DNA from: JALYXV01 sp963733505
GTDB lineage: Bacteria; Actinomycetota; Acidimicrobiia; Acidimicrobiales; Palsa-688
DNA: 64,000 bases
Direction: 5' to 3'
NCBI GenBank assembly: GCA_963733505.1
Contig: CAVTDW010000008.1
Coordinates: forward strand, 186,001 to 250,000
Below are positions 1-7,789 of the stretch, piece after piece. Positions within the stretch are counted from its first letter, which is position 1. Each line of letters begins with the position of its first letter. The notes under the pieces are model-generated. The model saw nothing but the letters and a program-made list of their open reading frames with translations. It was not told the origin of the DNA and did not search any database. Both the position numbers and the translations under genes were made by a program.

Positions 1-1042
1 ATCGACGAGTTCACCGAGGGGGTGGGGGTGCGGCTGCGCCGCCTGGCCGCCGAAGGCATCGAGACCGATGCCATCCACGCCAACTACTGGCTGTCGGGCG
101 TGGCCGGCCACGTCCTGAAGCACGAGCTGGACCTGCCGCTGATCTCGACGTTTCACACCCTTGACCGGGTGAAGGCCGAAGCCAGCCCCGAACAGCTCGA
201 CGCGGCGGAGCCGGCCCGCCGGGCCGAGGCGGAGGCCAAGGTGATCGGCTGCTCGGACGCGGTCCTGGCGTCGTGCTCGGTCGAGGCAGAGCAGCTGATC
301 GAGTTGTACCAGGCCGACCCGGACCGCATCGAGATCGTGGCGCCGGGCGTGGACCACGCCTTTTTCGCCCCCGGCGACTACCGCCAGGCGCGCCGGGCGT
401 TGGGATTCGCAGCCGACGCCCCGTTGCTGTTGTTCGTCGGGCGCATCCAGCCGTTGAAGGCGCTCGGCGTTGCGGTCGAGGCGCTGGGCCACCTGGTGCA
501 CGGGCCCGGCGGGCGAGCAGAAGTACTGGCGATCGGGCGGTTCGGGACCGTTGCACCGGGCGACCCTCGTGGCTGTCGGTGGGCCGAGTGGACCCCAGGG
601 CGACGCCGAGATGGCACGGGTCGGCCAGCTGGCGGAGCGGCTCGGGATCGCGGACCACCTGTGCTTTGTTGCGCCCCAGGGCCACGAGATGCTGTCGACG
701 TACTACCGGGCCGCGGACGTGGTGCTCGTTCCCAGCCGTTCGGAGTCCTTCGGCCTGGTCGCCCTGGAGGCGTCGGCCTGCGGCATCCCCGTCGTGGCGT
801 CCGCGGTGGGCGGCCTGACCACCCTGGTCGACCACGGTCGCACCGGCTTCCTGGTCGACGGGCGCGACCCCAAGGTGTTCGCCGACTACACCGCCCGCAT
901 CCTCCGGGACCGGGACCTGGCCCGCAGCATGGGCGATGCCGGGGTACGGCGAGCGTGGGGGTACACCTGGGCCGGGGCGGCGGAGCAGTTGCGCCGGCGC
1001 TACGCCGAGCTCACGTCCCGCAGCCTCGTCGAGTGCCGATAG
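1..1042 (+). CDS. mshA: D-inositol-3-phosphate glycosyltransferase MshA, 5'-partial and frameshifted
   Basis: GT-B fold glycosyltransferase matching MshA, which joins UDP-GlcNAc to 1L-myo-inositol-1-phosphate as the first step of mycothiol synthesis in the cytoplasm. The 5' end lies outside the window; reading is in frame from base 1. The N-terminal half shows HANYWLSGVAGH and STFHTL; the C-terminal half shows VGGPSGPQG, SRSESFGLVALEAS and ASAVGGL, typical of the family. The halves are in different frames: frame 1 makes sense to about base 510, frame 2 from about 550 to the stop at 1040, so one indel lies between. The following YbjN gene overlaps its end, as in the Mycobacterium mshA locus. 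I favour a sequence error over a real pseudogene. Confidence 0.85.
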
Positions 1043-1551
1043 AGCCGTCGTCCGCATCTGCGTCCGCATCTGTGTCTGCGCCGGCCTCTGACGCGGAGCT
1101 GGCCCGCCACCGCCGCACCATCGACGCCTGGGCGGAACACGAGGAGTCCAACAACCCGCTGATCGCGGCCGTCGATCGCGATCCTTCCCTTGCGCGTTGG
1201 TACGTCCGAATGCGGGGCGAGGAGAAGGCGATCATCACGCTGTGGCTGACGCTCGGCCAGCGGACGCTGCACTACGAGAGCTACTTCATGCCCGCGCCGG
1301 TCGAGCGGCAGGCCGACTGTTACGAATACCTGCTGAGGGCCAACCTCAAGCTGTTCGGTATGCGCTTCGCCATCGGCGCCGAGGATGCGCTGTACCTGGT
1401 CGGGCAGATGCCACTTTCGGCGGTCGACGACGCGGAGCTGGACCGGATCACCGGCTCGACCTACGCCTACTCGGAGCGTTTCTTCCGGCCCGCTATGACG
1501 ATCGGGTTTGGCGCGAAATTTCGGACGCTGATCTGCGCCAGGGCTGGCTGA
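1033..1551 (+). CDS. YbjN-domain protein (Rv0487-like)
   Basis: Cytoplasmic protein of about 172 residues of the YbjN family, proposed in the literature to act like a chaperone or adaptor; its biochemical role is not established. It starts at a GTG overlapping the end of mshA by ten bases. Residues 50-165 carry the conserved body (RWYVRMRGEEKAIITLWLTL, HYESYFMPAP, YEYLLRANLKLFG, DALYLVGQMPL). The first 25 residues are a Ser/Ala-rich low-complexity lead. In Mycobacterium the gene after mshA is of the same family, so the pairing is conserved. An in-frame run from the frameshifted part of mshA leads into it, which could be mistaken for a fusion. Confidence 0.8.
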   Translation: MPIEPSSASASASVSAPASDAELARHRRTIDAWAEHEESNNPLIAAVDRDPSLARWYVRMRGEEKAIITLWLTLGQRTLHYESYFMPAPVERQADCYEYLLRANLKLFGMRFAIGAEDALYLVGQMPLSAVDDAELDRITGSTYAYSERFFRPAMTIGFGAKFRTLICARAG

Positions 1552-1820
1552 AGAATCATGAAAAATCATGTGGAGATGTTTGCTGCACCGCATTTCGGGC
1601 GATACGCTCAGCGTCGCTGAGGACCCGAGGGGCGGAGCTCGTTCCTCGTTCGGGGAAGTGCGAGGGGCGCCGCGAGGTTCCTCGGGGCCTCGGCTTTGAC
1701 GCTTCGCTGGGCTCTGCGGGGGTCGGTGCGGCGGCACCGTTCGGTCGAGCGGGCCGTCGACCGCGGTTGGGGCGGAGGGTCGGGGCGGCGGTCGGGCGGC
1801 GAGTCGTAGAGTTGTCCCCC

Positions 1821-2645
1821 GTGTCTGCCAAGTTGATCGTGGTCGGTGGCGGCAAGATGGGCGAGGCCCTCGTTTCCGGTTTGCTCGCCGCGGGTTGGGC
1901 GAAGCCCGACGAGATTGTTGTCGCCGAGGCGTTGGCCGCCCGCCGTGACCAGTTGCTCGATCCCGAGGGTCTGGCAGGGCGCAACCCCGGCCTCGTCATC
2001 ACCGATTCCCCGGCTGGCGTCGAGGGCTCGGAGGCGGCGGGGGCAGTGGTGGCGGTGAAGCCGGGCGACACCGAGGCGGCGTGCCGGAGCCTGGCGGCGG
2101 CGCACGTGGGCCGGGTGCTGTCCATCGCGGCCGGGGTGACGCTGGCCCGGCTCCAGGAGTGGTCAGGCGAGGGAATGCCGGTCGTGCGGGCCATGCCGAA
2201 CACCGCGGCCCTTATCGGCGCCGGGGCAGCCGCCATCGCGCCCGGCGCCTGCGCGACCGACGCTGACCTGGCCTGGGCCGAGGAGATACTGGGGTCGGTC
2301 GGCACGGTCGTGCGGGTCCCAGAATCGCTCCTCGATGCCGTGACGGGCTTGTCGGGATCGGGGCCGGCGTACATCTTCCTGGTGGCGGAGGCATTGATCG
2401 AGGCAGGAGTGCTGGTCGGCCTGCCGCGGCCGGTGAGCCAGCAGCTGGCGGTGCAGACGCTGCTCGGCTCGGCTCGCTTGCTGGCCGAGTCCGACCAGGG
2501 GCCCGAAGCGCTCCGAGCGGCCGTGACCTCGCCCGGTGGCACGACCGCGGCGGGCCTACGGGCCCTGGAGGCGGCTGCGGTGCGCAGCGCCTTCCTCGAT
2601 GCCGTGGTCGCAGCCACGGAGCGCTCCCGAGCACTGGGCGGCTGA
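1821..2645 (+). CDS. proC: Pyrroline-5-carboxylate reductase
   Basis: Catalyses the last step of proline synthesis, reducing 1-pyrroline-5-carboxylate with NAD(P)H in the cytoplasm. The 274-residue length is normal. The N-terminal Rossmann motif is VVGGGKMGEALVSGLL; the conserved SIAAGVTLARLQEW and RAMPNTAALIGAGA follow, and the C-terminal dimerisation domain has the family signature VTGLSGSGPAYIFLVAEALI and TSPGGTTAAGL. The GTG at 1821 is chosen because the Rossmann strand begins four codons later. The 269-base stretch upstream shows no clear gene. proC followed by a BldC-like gene is conserved in Mycobacterium (Rv0500-Rv0500A). Confidence 0.95.
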   Translation: MSAKLIVVGGGKMGEALVSGLLAAGWAKPDEIVVAEALAARRDQLLDPEGLAGRNPGLVITDSPAGVEGSEAAGAVVAVKPGDTEAACRSLAAAHVGRVLSIAAGVTLARLQEWSGEGMPVVRAMPNTAALIGAGAAAIAPGACATDADLAWAEEILGSVGTVVRVPESLLDAVTGLSGSGPAYIFLVAEALIEAGVLVGLPRPVSQQLAVQTLLGSARLLAESDQGPEALRAAVTSPGGTTAAGLRALEAAAVRSAFLDAVVAATERSRALGG

Positions 2646-2655
2646 GTTTCGCAGC

Positions 2656-2743
2656 GTGGGCTGGGCCGGGAGCGGCTGGGGCGGGCTGGGAGCGGCCGGG
2701 AGCGGCCGGGAGCGGGCCGGGAGCGGGCCGGGAGCCCGTCAAG
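2656..2743 (+). repeat. GGGAGCGG(G)CC short tandem repeat
   Basis: Between proC and the BldC-like gene a 10-11 base unit, GGGAGCGGCC or GGGAGCGGGCC, is repeated about six times with small variants. It is G-rich on the plus strand and not coding in any convincing frame. It may be only a simple-sequence expansion; other such tracts occur elsewhere in this window. Confidence 0.7.
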
Positions 2744-2861
2744 GCGCTCCTGGCGGGCCGCTTATACCAGAACCTGTGGGCTCCTTCGCGGATCCCCGAG
2801 CAGTGCCACTTTGCGTCGGGCCCGTGGTGGCGTACGCTCATGGGGCGGAGAAGGGTGGTGT

Positions 2862-3062
2862 GTGCGCGTGCCGTCGAGCGAATCCCGAAGCCGGTTCGTC
2901 ACCGTGGGTGAGGTGGCCAACTTGCTGCGTGTCTCCAACATGACCGTCTACCGGCTGGTGCAGTCGGGACAATTGCCCGCCATCCGGGTCGGGCGGTCCT
3001 ACCGGATCCAGGAAGACGACGTCGACAAATTCCTGGCCGCGCAGTACACCCAGGCGGGCTGA
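2862..3062 (+). CDS. BldC-like MerR/excisionase-family DNA-binding protein
   Basis: Small DNA-binding protein of about 66 residues, nearly all of it one winged helix-turn-helix: VTVGEVANLLRVSNMTVYRL then AIRVGRSYRIQEDDVDKFL. Size and motif match BldC of Streptomyces and Rv0500A of Mycobacterium, developmental or global regulators that bind direct repeats. I choose GTG 2862 because GGAG at 2847-2850 lies a sensible distance upstream; GTG 2868 is possible. The gene immediately follows proC, as in Mycobacterium, supporting orthology. Its targets cannot be read from the sequence. Confidence 0.85.
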   Translation: MRVPSSESRSRFVTVGEVANLLRVSNMTVYRLVQSGQLPAIRVGRSYRIQEDDVDKFLAAQYTQAG

Positions 3063-3067
3063 GGGTC

Positions 3068-3880
3068 CTGACCCGGCAGTACCGGACAATCTCGTTCCTT
3101 TCCGACTACGGGCTGGCCGACGAGTTCGTCGGCGTGGTGCACGGTGTCATCCGTTCGATCGCTCCCGACGTGGGCGTCGTCGACGTCTGCCATGAGGTGC
3201 CCCCGTATGACGTCCGCGCCGGCAGCCTGACGCTGGTGCGGGCGGTGCAGTACCTGGCGCCGGGCGTGGTGCTCGCCGTGGTCGACCCTGGCGTCGGGAC
3301 CGCCCGGCGGGCGGTGGCGGTCGAGGTCGCCGACGGCGAGGCGGTCTTCGTCGGACCTGACAACGGGCTGCTGGCGCCCGCCGTCTCCATGGTGGGTGGC
3401 GCGGGCCGAGCGGTCGAACTGACCCAGGTGGCGTACCAGTTGGCGGCGCCCGGTCCCACCTTCGCGGGCCGGGACATCTTCGCCCCCGCCGCTGCCTACT
3501 TGGCGAGCGGTGTCGACTTGACCGAACTCGGGCCGCCCGTCGATCCGCTCAGCCTCCGACCGGGTCTGGTGCCGCTGCCGAGAGCCGAGGGGGAAGCCCT
3601 GGCGACCGAGGTGCTCTGGGTCGACCGGTTCGGCAACGTGCAGCTCAACGTCGGTCCCGACGAGGTGGACGCCATGGGCGACCGGGTCACGGTGCGTTGG
3701 GCCGAAGAGATCCGCACGGCCAACCGAGTCGAGGCCTTCGAGGGCATCGGCGCCGGCCAGTTGGGCTTGATCGTCGACTCGTACGGCCTGATGGCGCTGG
3801 CCCTCGACCGGGCCTCTGCGGGCGAGGAGCTTGGTTTGAGGGCGGGCGACCTCGTCACCCTCGCCCCGCCCGGGGATTGA
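3068..3880 (+). CDS. SAM hydrolase (DUF62 / SAM hydroxide adenosyltransferase family)
   Basis: Member of the duf-62 family, which hydrolyses S-adenosylmethionine to adenosine and methionine (the fluorinase fold). Conserved pieces are ISFLSDYGLADEFVG near the N-terminus, YDVRAGSLTL, VVDPGVGTARR, GPDNGLL, FAGRDIFAPAAA and a C-terminal VLWVDRFGNVQLN. The length of about 270 residues is normal. The start is uncertain: the family N-terminus lies upstream of the first ATG (3134) and no ATG, GTG or TTG precedes it in frame. CTG 3068 is the best candidate, just after the stop of the BldC-like gene. Loss of a start codon by a base error is equally likely. Confidence 0.85.
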   Translation: MTRQYRTISFLSDYGLADEFVGVVHGVIRSIAPDVGVVDVCHEVPPYDVRAGSLTLVRAVQYLAPGVVLAVVDPGVGTARRAVAVEVADGEAVFVGPDNGLLAPAVSMVGGAGRAVELTQVAYQLAAPGPTFAGRDIFAPAAAYLASGVDLTELGPPVDPLSLRPGLVPLPRAEGEALATEVLWVDRFGNVQLNVGPDEVDAMGDRVTVRWAEEIRTANRVEAFEGIGAGQLGLIVDSYGLMALALDRASAGEELGLRAGDLVTLAPPGD

Positions 3881-3953
3881 GAAGTGCCGCCAGTTGCGGC
3901 GGCAGTTGCGGCGGATCTTGCGGTAGAGCCGGCGGTGGCGGGAGGCTGGACCG

Positions 3954-4046
3954 GTGAGACCTGGAACTTCGATCGTCCTCGCCATCCTGCTCGCCGCTAT
4001 CTTCTTGGCCGCGATCATTCAGTTCGTGGTACTCGGAAGAGGTTGA
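3954..4046 (+). CDS. Small single-span membrane protein (30 residues)
   Basis: A very short reading frame starting at GTG 3954 with GGAGG at 3941-3945, a good ribosome-binding site. The product is VRPGTSIVLAIL followed by a continuous hydrophobic stretch to about residue 26 and a Gly-Arg-Gly tail, so a single membrane helix with a short basic end. It lies between the SAM hydrolase and the acyl-CoA ligase, 73 bases after the first and 10 bases before the second. I do not recognise the family. The ribosome-binding site and uniform hydrophobicity argue that it is real, but so short a frame could be chance. Confidence 0.5.
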   Translation: MRPGTSIVLAILLAAIFLAAIIQFVVLGRG

Positions 4047-4056
4047 CGAGGCGTCA

Positions 4057-5672
4057 ATGAATCTGGCCGGCATCATCGACGCCCACCCGGCCGACGCACC
4101 GGCGCTGGTGGCCGCCGCGGGCGCTGTCATGACGTATGGCGACCTCCGGCGGGCGGTCGGGGCGCTGCGGTCACGGCTGGTGGACGAGGGGATCGAGGCG
4201 GGCGACCGAGTCGCCATCCTTTCGGCCAATGATTCCGCCTTCGTCGTCAGCTACCTCGCCGTCCTTCGAGCAGGCGCGGTGGCGGTGCCGCTCAACATCA
4301 TCAGCCCGCCGGCCGAACTCCAGCGCCAACTGGCCCAGGTGGATGTGGCCGCGATTCTCGTCGGGCCAGCCGGCAAGCATGTGGCCGGCGCATTGGAGAC
4401 CCTGACGGGCGCCCGCGTGCTCCAGGTGACCGGCGAGGTGCCAGGAGACGGGGCGGCAACCGACGCCGCGGCCGTCATGGGAGCTGACGACGCCGTCGCC
4501 GCGGCGCGGGCGAACCAGAGGCGGCTCCGCCGGTCGACCGGCGGCCCGACGATTTGGCTGCGTTGCTCTTCACCGCCGGTACCGCCGGAGCCCCCCGCGC
4601 CGCCATGCTCACCCACGGCAACTTGTTGGCCAACCTGGACCAGGTCCAGCGCCATCCCGGTCGGGCCATCGAGACCACCGACCGCGTCCTCGGCGTGTTG
4701 CCGTTGTCGCACATCTTCGGCCTCAACGTCGTCCTGGGCGGGGCGTTGTACGTCGGCGCCAGCATCGTCTTCGTAAACCGGTTCGAACCGGCCCGCACGC
4801 TCGACCTCATCGCCGAACACCAGGTCACGATCGTGCTCGGCGCTCCGACCCTCTTCGCCGCCCTGACGGCCGCCGCCTCCGCGTCGGAGGAACCAATGGC
4901 GAGTGTCCGCTTCGCGTACTCAGGCGCCGCGCCACTGTCGATGGAGGTGGCGGACGCCTGGCAGAAGCGGTTCGGCCTGCCGCTACGCCAGGGCTACGGG
5001 CTCACCGAAGCTTCGCCGGTCGTCACCAGCATGGTGATGGACGAGCCGGGCCGTCCGAGCTCGATCGGCGTCCCTATTCCCGGCGTCGACGTGCAGCTGA
5101 TCGACGACGAAGGCGACGAGGCGCTGGCGGGCGACCCGGGCGAGATCTGGGTCCGGGGCCCAAACGTGTTCCCCGGCTACTGGCACGACGCCGACGCCAC
5201 TGCAGCCGCCCTGACGCCCGACGGGTGGTTGCGGACCGGAGACATTGCCGTGGTCGGCGACGACGGCGAGCTGTCCATCGTCGACCGGGCCAAGGACCTG
5301 ATCATCGTCTCGGGGTTCAACGTGTACCCCGCCGAGGTCGAGGAGGTGTTGGCCGAGCACCCCGCTGTGACCGAGGTGGCGGTCATCGGTGACGCGGACC
5401 CGTACCGAGGTGAGGTGGTCCACGCGTTCGTCGTCCTGAACGATCCCGATCGACCGGCCACGGCCGCGCAGTTGAAGGAATGGTGCGGCGTCCGGCTGGC
5501 CCGGTACAAGTGCCCGACCGAATTCACCTTTGTGCCCTCCCTGCCCCATGGCCTGGCGGGCAAGCTGCTCAGGCGTTCACTTCGCTCGGCGAGTGCGACC
5601 CCGTCTGGCCCGCCGCCGACGCGACGACCTGACGGGCGGCGCCCACGGCTGCGCCGGCGCCACTTGGGGTAA
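4057..5672 (+). CDS. AMP-dependent acyl-CoA synthetase/ligase, frameshifted
   Basis: ANL-superfamily enzyme that activates a carboxylic acid with ATP, then forms the CoA thioester. The N-terminal part (from 4057) has MTYGDLRRAVGAL and GDRVAILSANDSAFVVSYLA. The adenylation core is in another frame: LLFTAGTAGAPRAAMLTHGN (P-loop), GYGLTEASPV, GEIWVRGPNVFPGYW, DGWLRTGDIA, DRAKDLIIVSGFNVYPAEVE and GKLLRRSLR near the end. The frame changes at about 4500, between GADDAVAAA and PPVDRRPDDLAAL. The catalytic Lys of the GKLLRR motif is present, so the intact protein should be active. Acyl specificity cannot be told. The last 30 residues overlap a convergent gene and may not be authentic. Confidence 0.85.
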
Positions 5673-6368
5673 CCGTGCGGGGGCCCGACGTCGACCGGCG
5701 CCCGAGGCCACGAGGAAACCGGCGAAGATCACCGAGATCCCGACGAGCAACGTGACCGCGAACGCCGTCATGGCCCCGAATACCGAGTTGAGCGTTCCGC
5801 TGGTCCCGAGCACCAGGGTGCCAACCGCGATCAGCCCGTTGGACCACAGAAGGCGCCGCTCGCCTTGGGTACGCCGAACCCTCCACGCACTCCACACGGC
5901 GCCGGCAAGGATGGCTGCGGCCCCCCCGGCCGACGCCACGGCCGCCAAGACGCGGGGAAGGGGGTCGAACACCTTTGATCCCTGCACCAGCTCGTCCACC
6001 GGCAGCGTCGCCCGGAACGGCGCCATCACGACCACGCCGGCCGCGAAGGCGCACACCGACACCACGCCGATGGCGGTGATGTTGCCCGCCCTCCGGCCCG
6101 CCAACAGGTACACGGTCCCGAGGGCCAGCACCGGTACGTCGGCGATCGCGCCGAACAGGTAAAACACCCGAAACACCGGCCCCGACCACCCGGCCTGGGC
6201 CCCGTAGGCCAGCGCGCCGGCCGCCACCGCGAACATGGCCAGTGCCGCGCTCCACGCCAGTTCATGCGGTCGCCGGGCTCGCAGCCACCGCTCCAGGGTC
6301 GACAGGCCAAAGGCCACGCCGACCACCGCTGCGGCCACGGCGACCGAGGTCTCCAGCGGGTGGCGCAT
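5577..6368 (-). CDS. Integral membrane protein of unknown function
   Basis: About 263 residues starting at ATG 6368, chosen because a GAGG lies just upstream on the minus strand. The protein has roughly seven predicted membrane segments (for example VAVAAAVVGVAFGLSTL, ALAMFAVAAGALAYGAQ, ITAIGVVSVCAFAAGVVVMA and AVTLLVGISVIFAGFLVAS) and a strongly basic tail that overlaps the end of the acyl-CoA ligase gene. I see no catalytic motif and do not recognise the family. It diverges from rex, so the Rex operator at 6398-6417 lies upstream of both genes and could affect this one too. Confidence 0.65.
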   Translation of the reverse strand: MRHPLETSVAVAAAVVGVAFGLSTLERWLRARRPHELAWSAALAMFAVAAGALAYGAQAGWSGPVFRVFYLFGAIADVPVLALGTVYLLAGRRAGNITAIGVVSVCAFAAGVVVMAPFRATLPVDELVQGSKVFDPLPRVLAAVASAGGAAAILAGAVWSAWRVRRTQGERRLLWSNGLIAVGTLVLGTSGTLNSVFGAMTAFAVTLLVGISVIFAGFLVASGAGRRRAPARLPQVAPAQPWAPPVRSSRRRRARRGRTRRAK

Positions 6369-6397
6369 CACCTCGACACTACCTTCCGGACACCATA

Positions 6398-6417
6398 TGT
6401 GAACTTGTGCACAAGTT
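6398..6417 (+). promoter_or_regulatory. Rex operator overlapping the rex promoter
   Basis: TGTGAACTTGTGCACA at 6398-6413 differs at one base from the actinobacterial Rex operator TGTGAACNNNTTCACA. It overlaps a perfect 16-base palindrome AACTTGTGCACAAGTT at 6402-6417. A possible -10 element TACCAT (6433-6438) sits six bases before the rex ATG, so the operator covers the -35 region. This supports NADH-relieved autoregulation of the rex-haem operon, as known for Streptomyces. Rex binding itself is inference. Confidence 0.8.
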
Positions 6418-6444
6418 TTGTGCCGCCCTAGGTACCATGATCCA

Positions 6445-7143
6445 ATGACCGCCGGCCGGCACATCCCCGAAGCGACGGTCGCCCGCCTTCCGGTCTATCT
6501 GCGGGCGCTGGTCGACCTGGCCGAGGCCAAGGCGGCGACCATTTCCTCGGAGCGGTTGGCCGACCTGGCCGGGGTCAACGCGGCCAAGGTCCGCAAGGAC
6601 CTCTCCTACCTGGGTTCCTACGGCACGCGGGGCGTGGGCTACGACGTCGAGTTCCTGCTCTACCAGATCAGCCGCCAGCTGGGCCTCACCCGGGACTGGC
6701 CGATCGTGATCGTCGGCGTGGGCAACCTCGGCCACGCCCTGGCCAACTATCGGGGCTTTGCCGCCCGGGGCTATCGCATCGTCGCCCTCCTCGACGCCGA
6801 CCCGGGCAAGGTCGGCGAACAGTTGGGCGAGCACCACATCCGCCACATGAGCGATCTCGACGAGGTCGTCAAGGGGGAAAAGGTGGCCATCGGTGTCATC
6901 GCCACCCCCGCCACCGTGGCCCAGGAGGTTGCGGACCGCTTGGTCGAGGCGGGTGTGTCTTCCATCCTCAATTTCGCTCCCACCGTGATCTCGGTGCCCG
7001 ACCACGTGGCGCTGCGCAAGGTCGACCTTTCGATCGAGTTGCAGATCTTGAGCTTCTACCACCAGCGCTCGCTGATATCGGCGACGCTGGCCACGGAGTT
7101 GACGACCGACCTTGGCGCGGACATCGCCGTGCAAGCCGGCTGA
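6445..7143 (+). CDS. rex: Redox-sensing transcriptional repressor Rex
   Basis: Repressor that reads the NADH/NAD+ ratio and releases DNA when NADH binds. The 232 residues show the winged-helix N-terminus IPEATVARLPVYLRAL, the recognition region VNAAKVRKDLSYLGSYGTRG and YDVEFLLYQISRQLGL, then the Rossmann NAD(H) motif VIVGVGNLGHALANY with acidic LLDADPGK, and the C-terminal swapped helix (VDLSIELQILSFYHQ). These match Streptomyces Rex closely. ATG 6445 is chosen because IPEATVARLP follows at the usual distance; the transcript may be leaderless. It heads rex, siroheme synthase, hemA, hemC, hemD, hemB, hemL, matching the Streptomyces rex-hemACD arrangement. Confidence 0.96.
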   Translation: MTAGRHIPEATVARLPVYLRALVDLAEAKAATISSERLADLAGVNAAKVRKDLSYLGSYGTRGVGYDVEFLLYQISRQLGLTRDWPIVIVGVGNLGHALANYRGFAARGYRIVALLDADPGKVGEQLGEHHIRHMSDLDEVVKGEKVAIGVIATPATVAQEVADRLVEAGVSSILNFAPTVISVPDHVALRKVDLSIELQILSFYHQRSLISATLATELTTDLGADIAVQAG

Positions 7144-7156
7144 ACTCGACTCGGCC

Positions 7157-7789
7157 ATGCCGGTCGAAGGCGACCAGTATCCCGTCAATCTGATCCTGGA
7201 GGGACGACGTTGCCTCGTGGTGGGCGGCGGCCCGGTGGCGGCCCGCAAGGTATCGGGGCTCCTGGCCTGCGGCGCCGACGTTCACGTGATCGCCTCCTCG
7301 GTGTCCGACGAGGTGGCGGCGCTGGGGGTGCACACCGAGGAGCGGCCCTACCGGCGGGGCGACCTCGACGGCTACCGGCTGGTGATCGCGGCCACCGACG
7401 ACCACGACCTCAACCGGGCCATCTTCGACGAGGCCGAGTCGGTCGGGACCTGGGTCAACAGTGCCGACGACCCGGCGTCGTGCACGTTCACCCTGCCGTC
7501 GGTCGTGCGGCAGGGACCGATCATGGTCACCGTCTCGACCGGCGGTCGCAGCCCCGCATTGGCGAAGTTCCTGAAACACCGGATCCAGGACCGGCTGGGG
7601 CCGGAATACCTGGTACTCCTGGACCTCGTATCGTCGGTGAGGGAAGACATGCGAGCTGCCGGGCGTTCGACAGAGCGGGCCGATTGGCAAAGCGTGCTCG
7701 ATTCCGACATGCTCGAACTGATCAGGGCTGGTCAAGTAAGCGTTGCAAGGGAGCGCCTGCAAACGTGGCTGTCGTTGTCCTCGGACTGA
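7157..7789 (+). CDS. Precorrin-2 dehydrogenase / sirohydrochlorin ferrochelatase-type siroheme synthase
   Basis: Equivalent to the N-terminal half of CysG (SirC/Met8 type): NAD+-dependent oxidation of precorrin-2 to sirohydrochlorin, possibly also iron insertion, leading to sirohaem. It has 210 residues: the Rossmann motif CLVVGGGPVAARKVSGLL, then VIAATDDHDLNRAIF, WVNSADDPASCTFTLPSVV and MVTVSTGGRSPALAKFLKHRI, all characteristic. No methyltransferase domain is attached; that activity is on the CobA-HemD fusion downstream. It starts 13 bases after rex and its end overlaps hemA by 25 bases, so the genes are co-transcribed. Whether it chelates iron cannot be told. Confidence 0.9.
   Translation: MPVEGDQYPVNLILEGRRCLVVGGGPVAARKVSGLLACGADVHVIASSVSDEVAALGVHTEERPYRRGDLDGYRLVIAATDDHDLNRAIFDEAESVGTWVNSADDPASCTFTLPSVVRQGPIMVTVSTGGRSPALAKFLKHRIQDRLGPEYLVLLDLVSSVREDMRAAGRSTERADWQSVLDSDMLELIRAGQVSVARERLQTWLSLSSD

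Noticed and set aside
2656..2743. CRISPR-like array
   Set aside because: Units are about ten bases with no spacers; this is a simple tandem repeat.
4780..4800. tRNA-like TTCGAACC motif
   Set aside because: It is inside the acyl-CoA ligase reading frame (NRFEPAR) and no cloverleaf can be formed around it.
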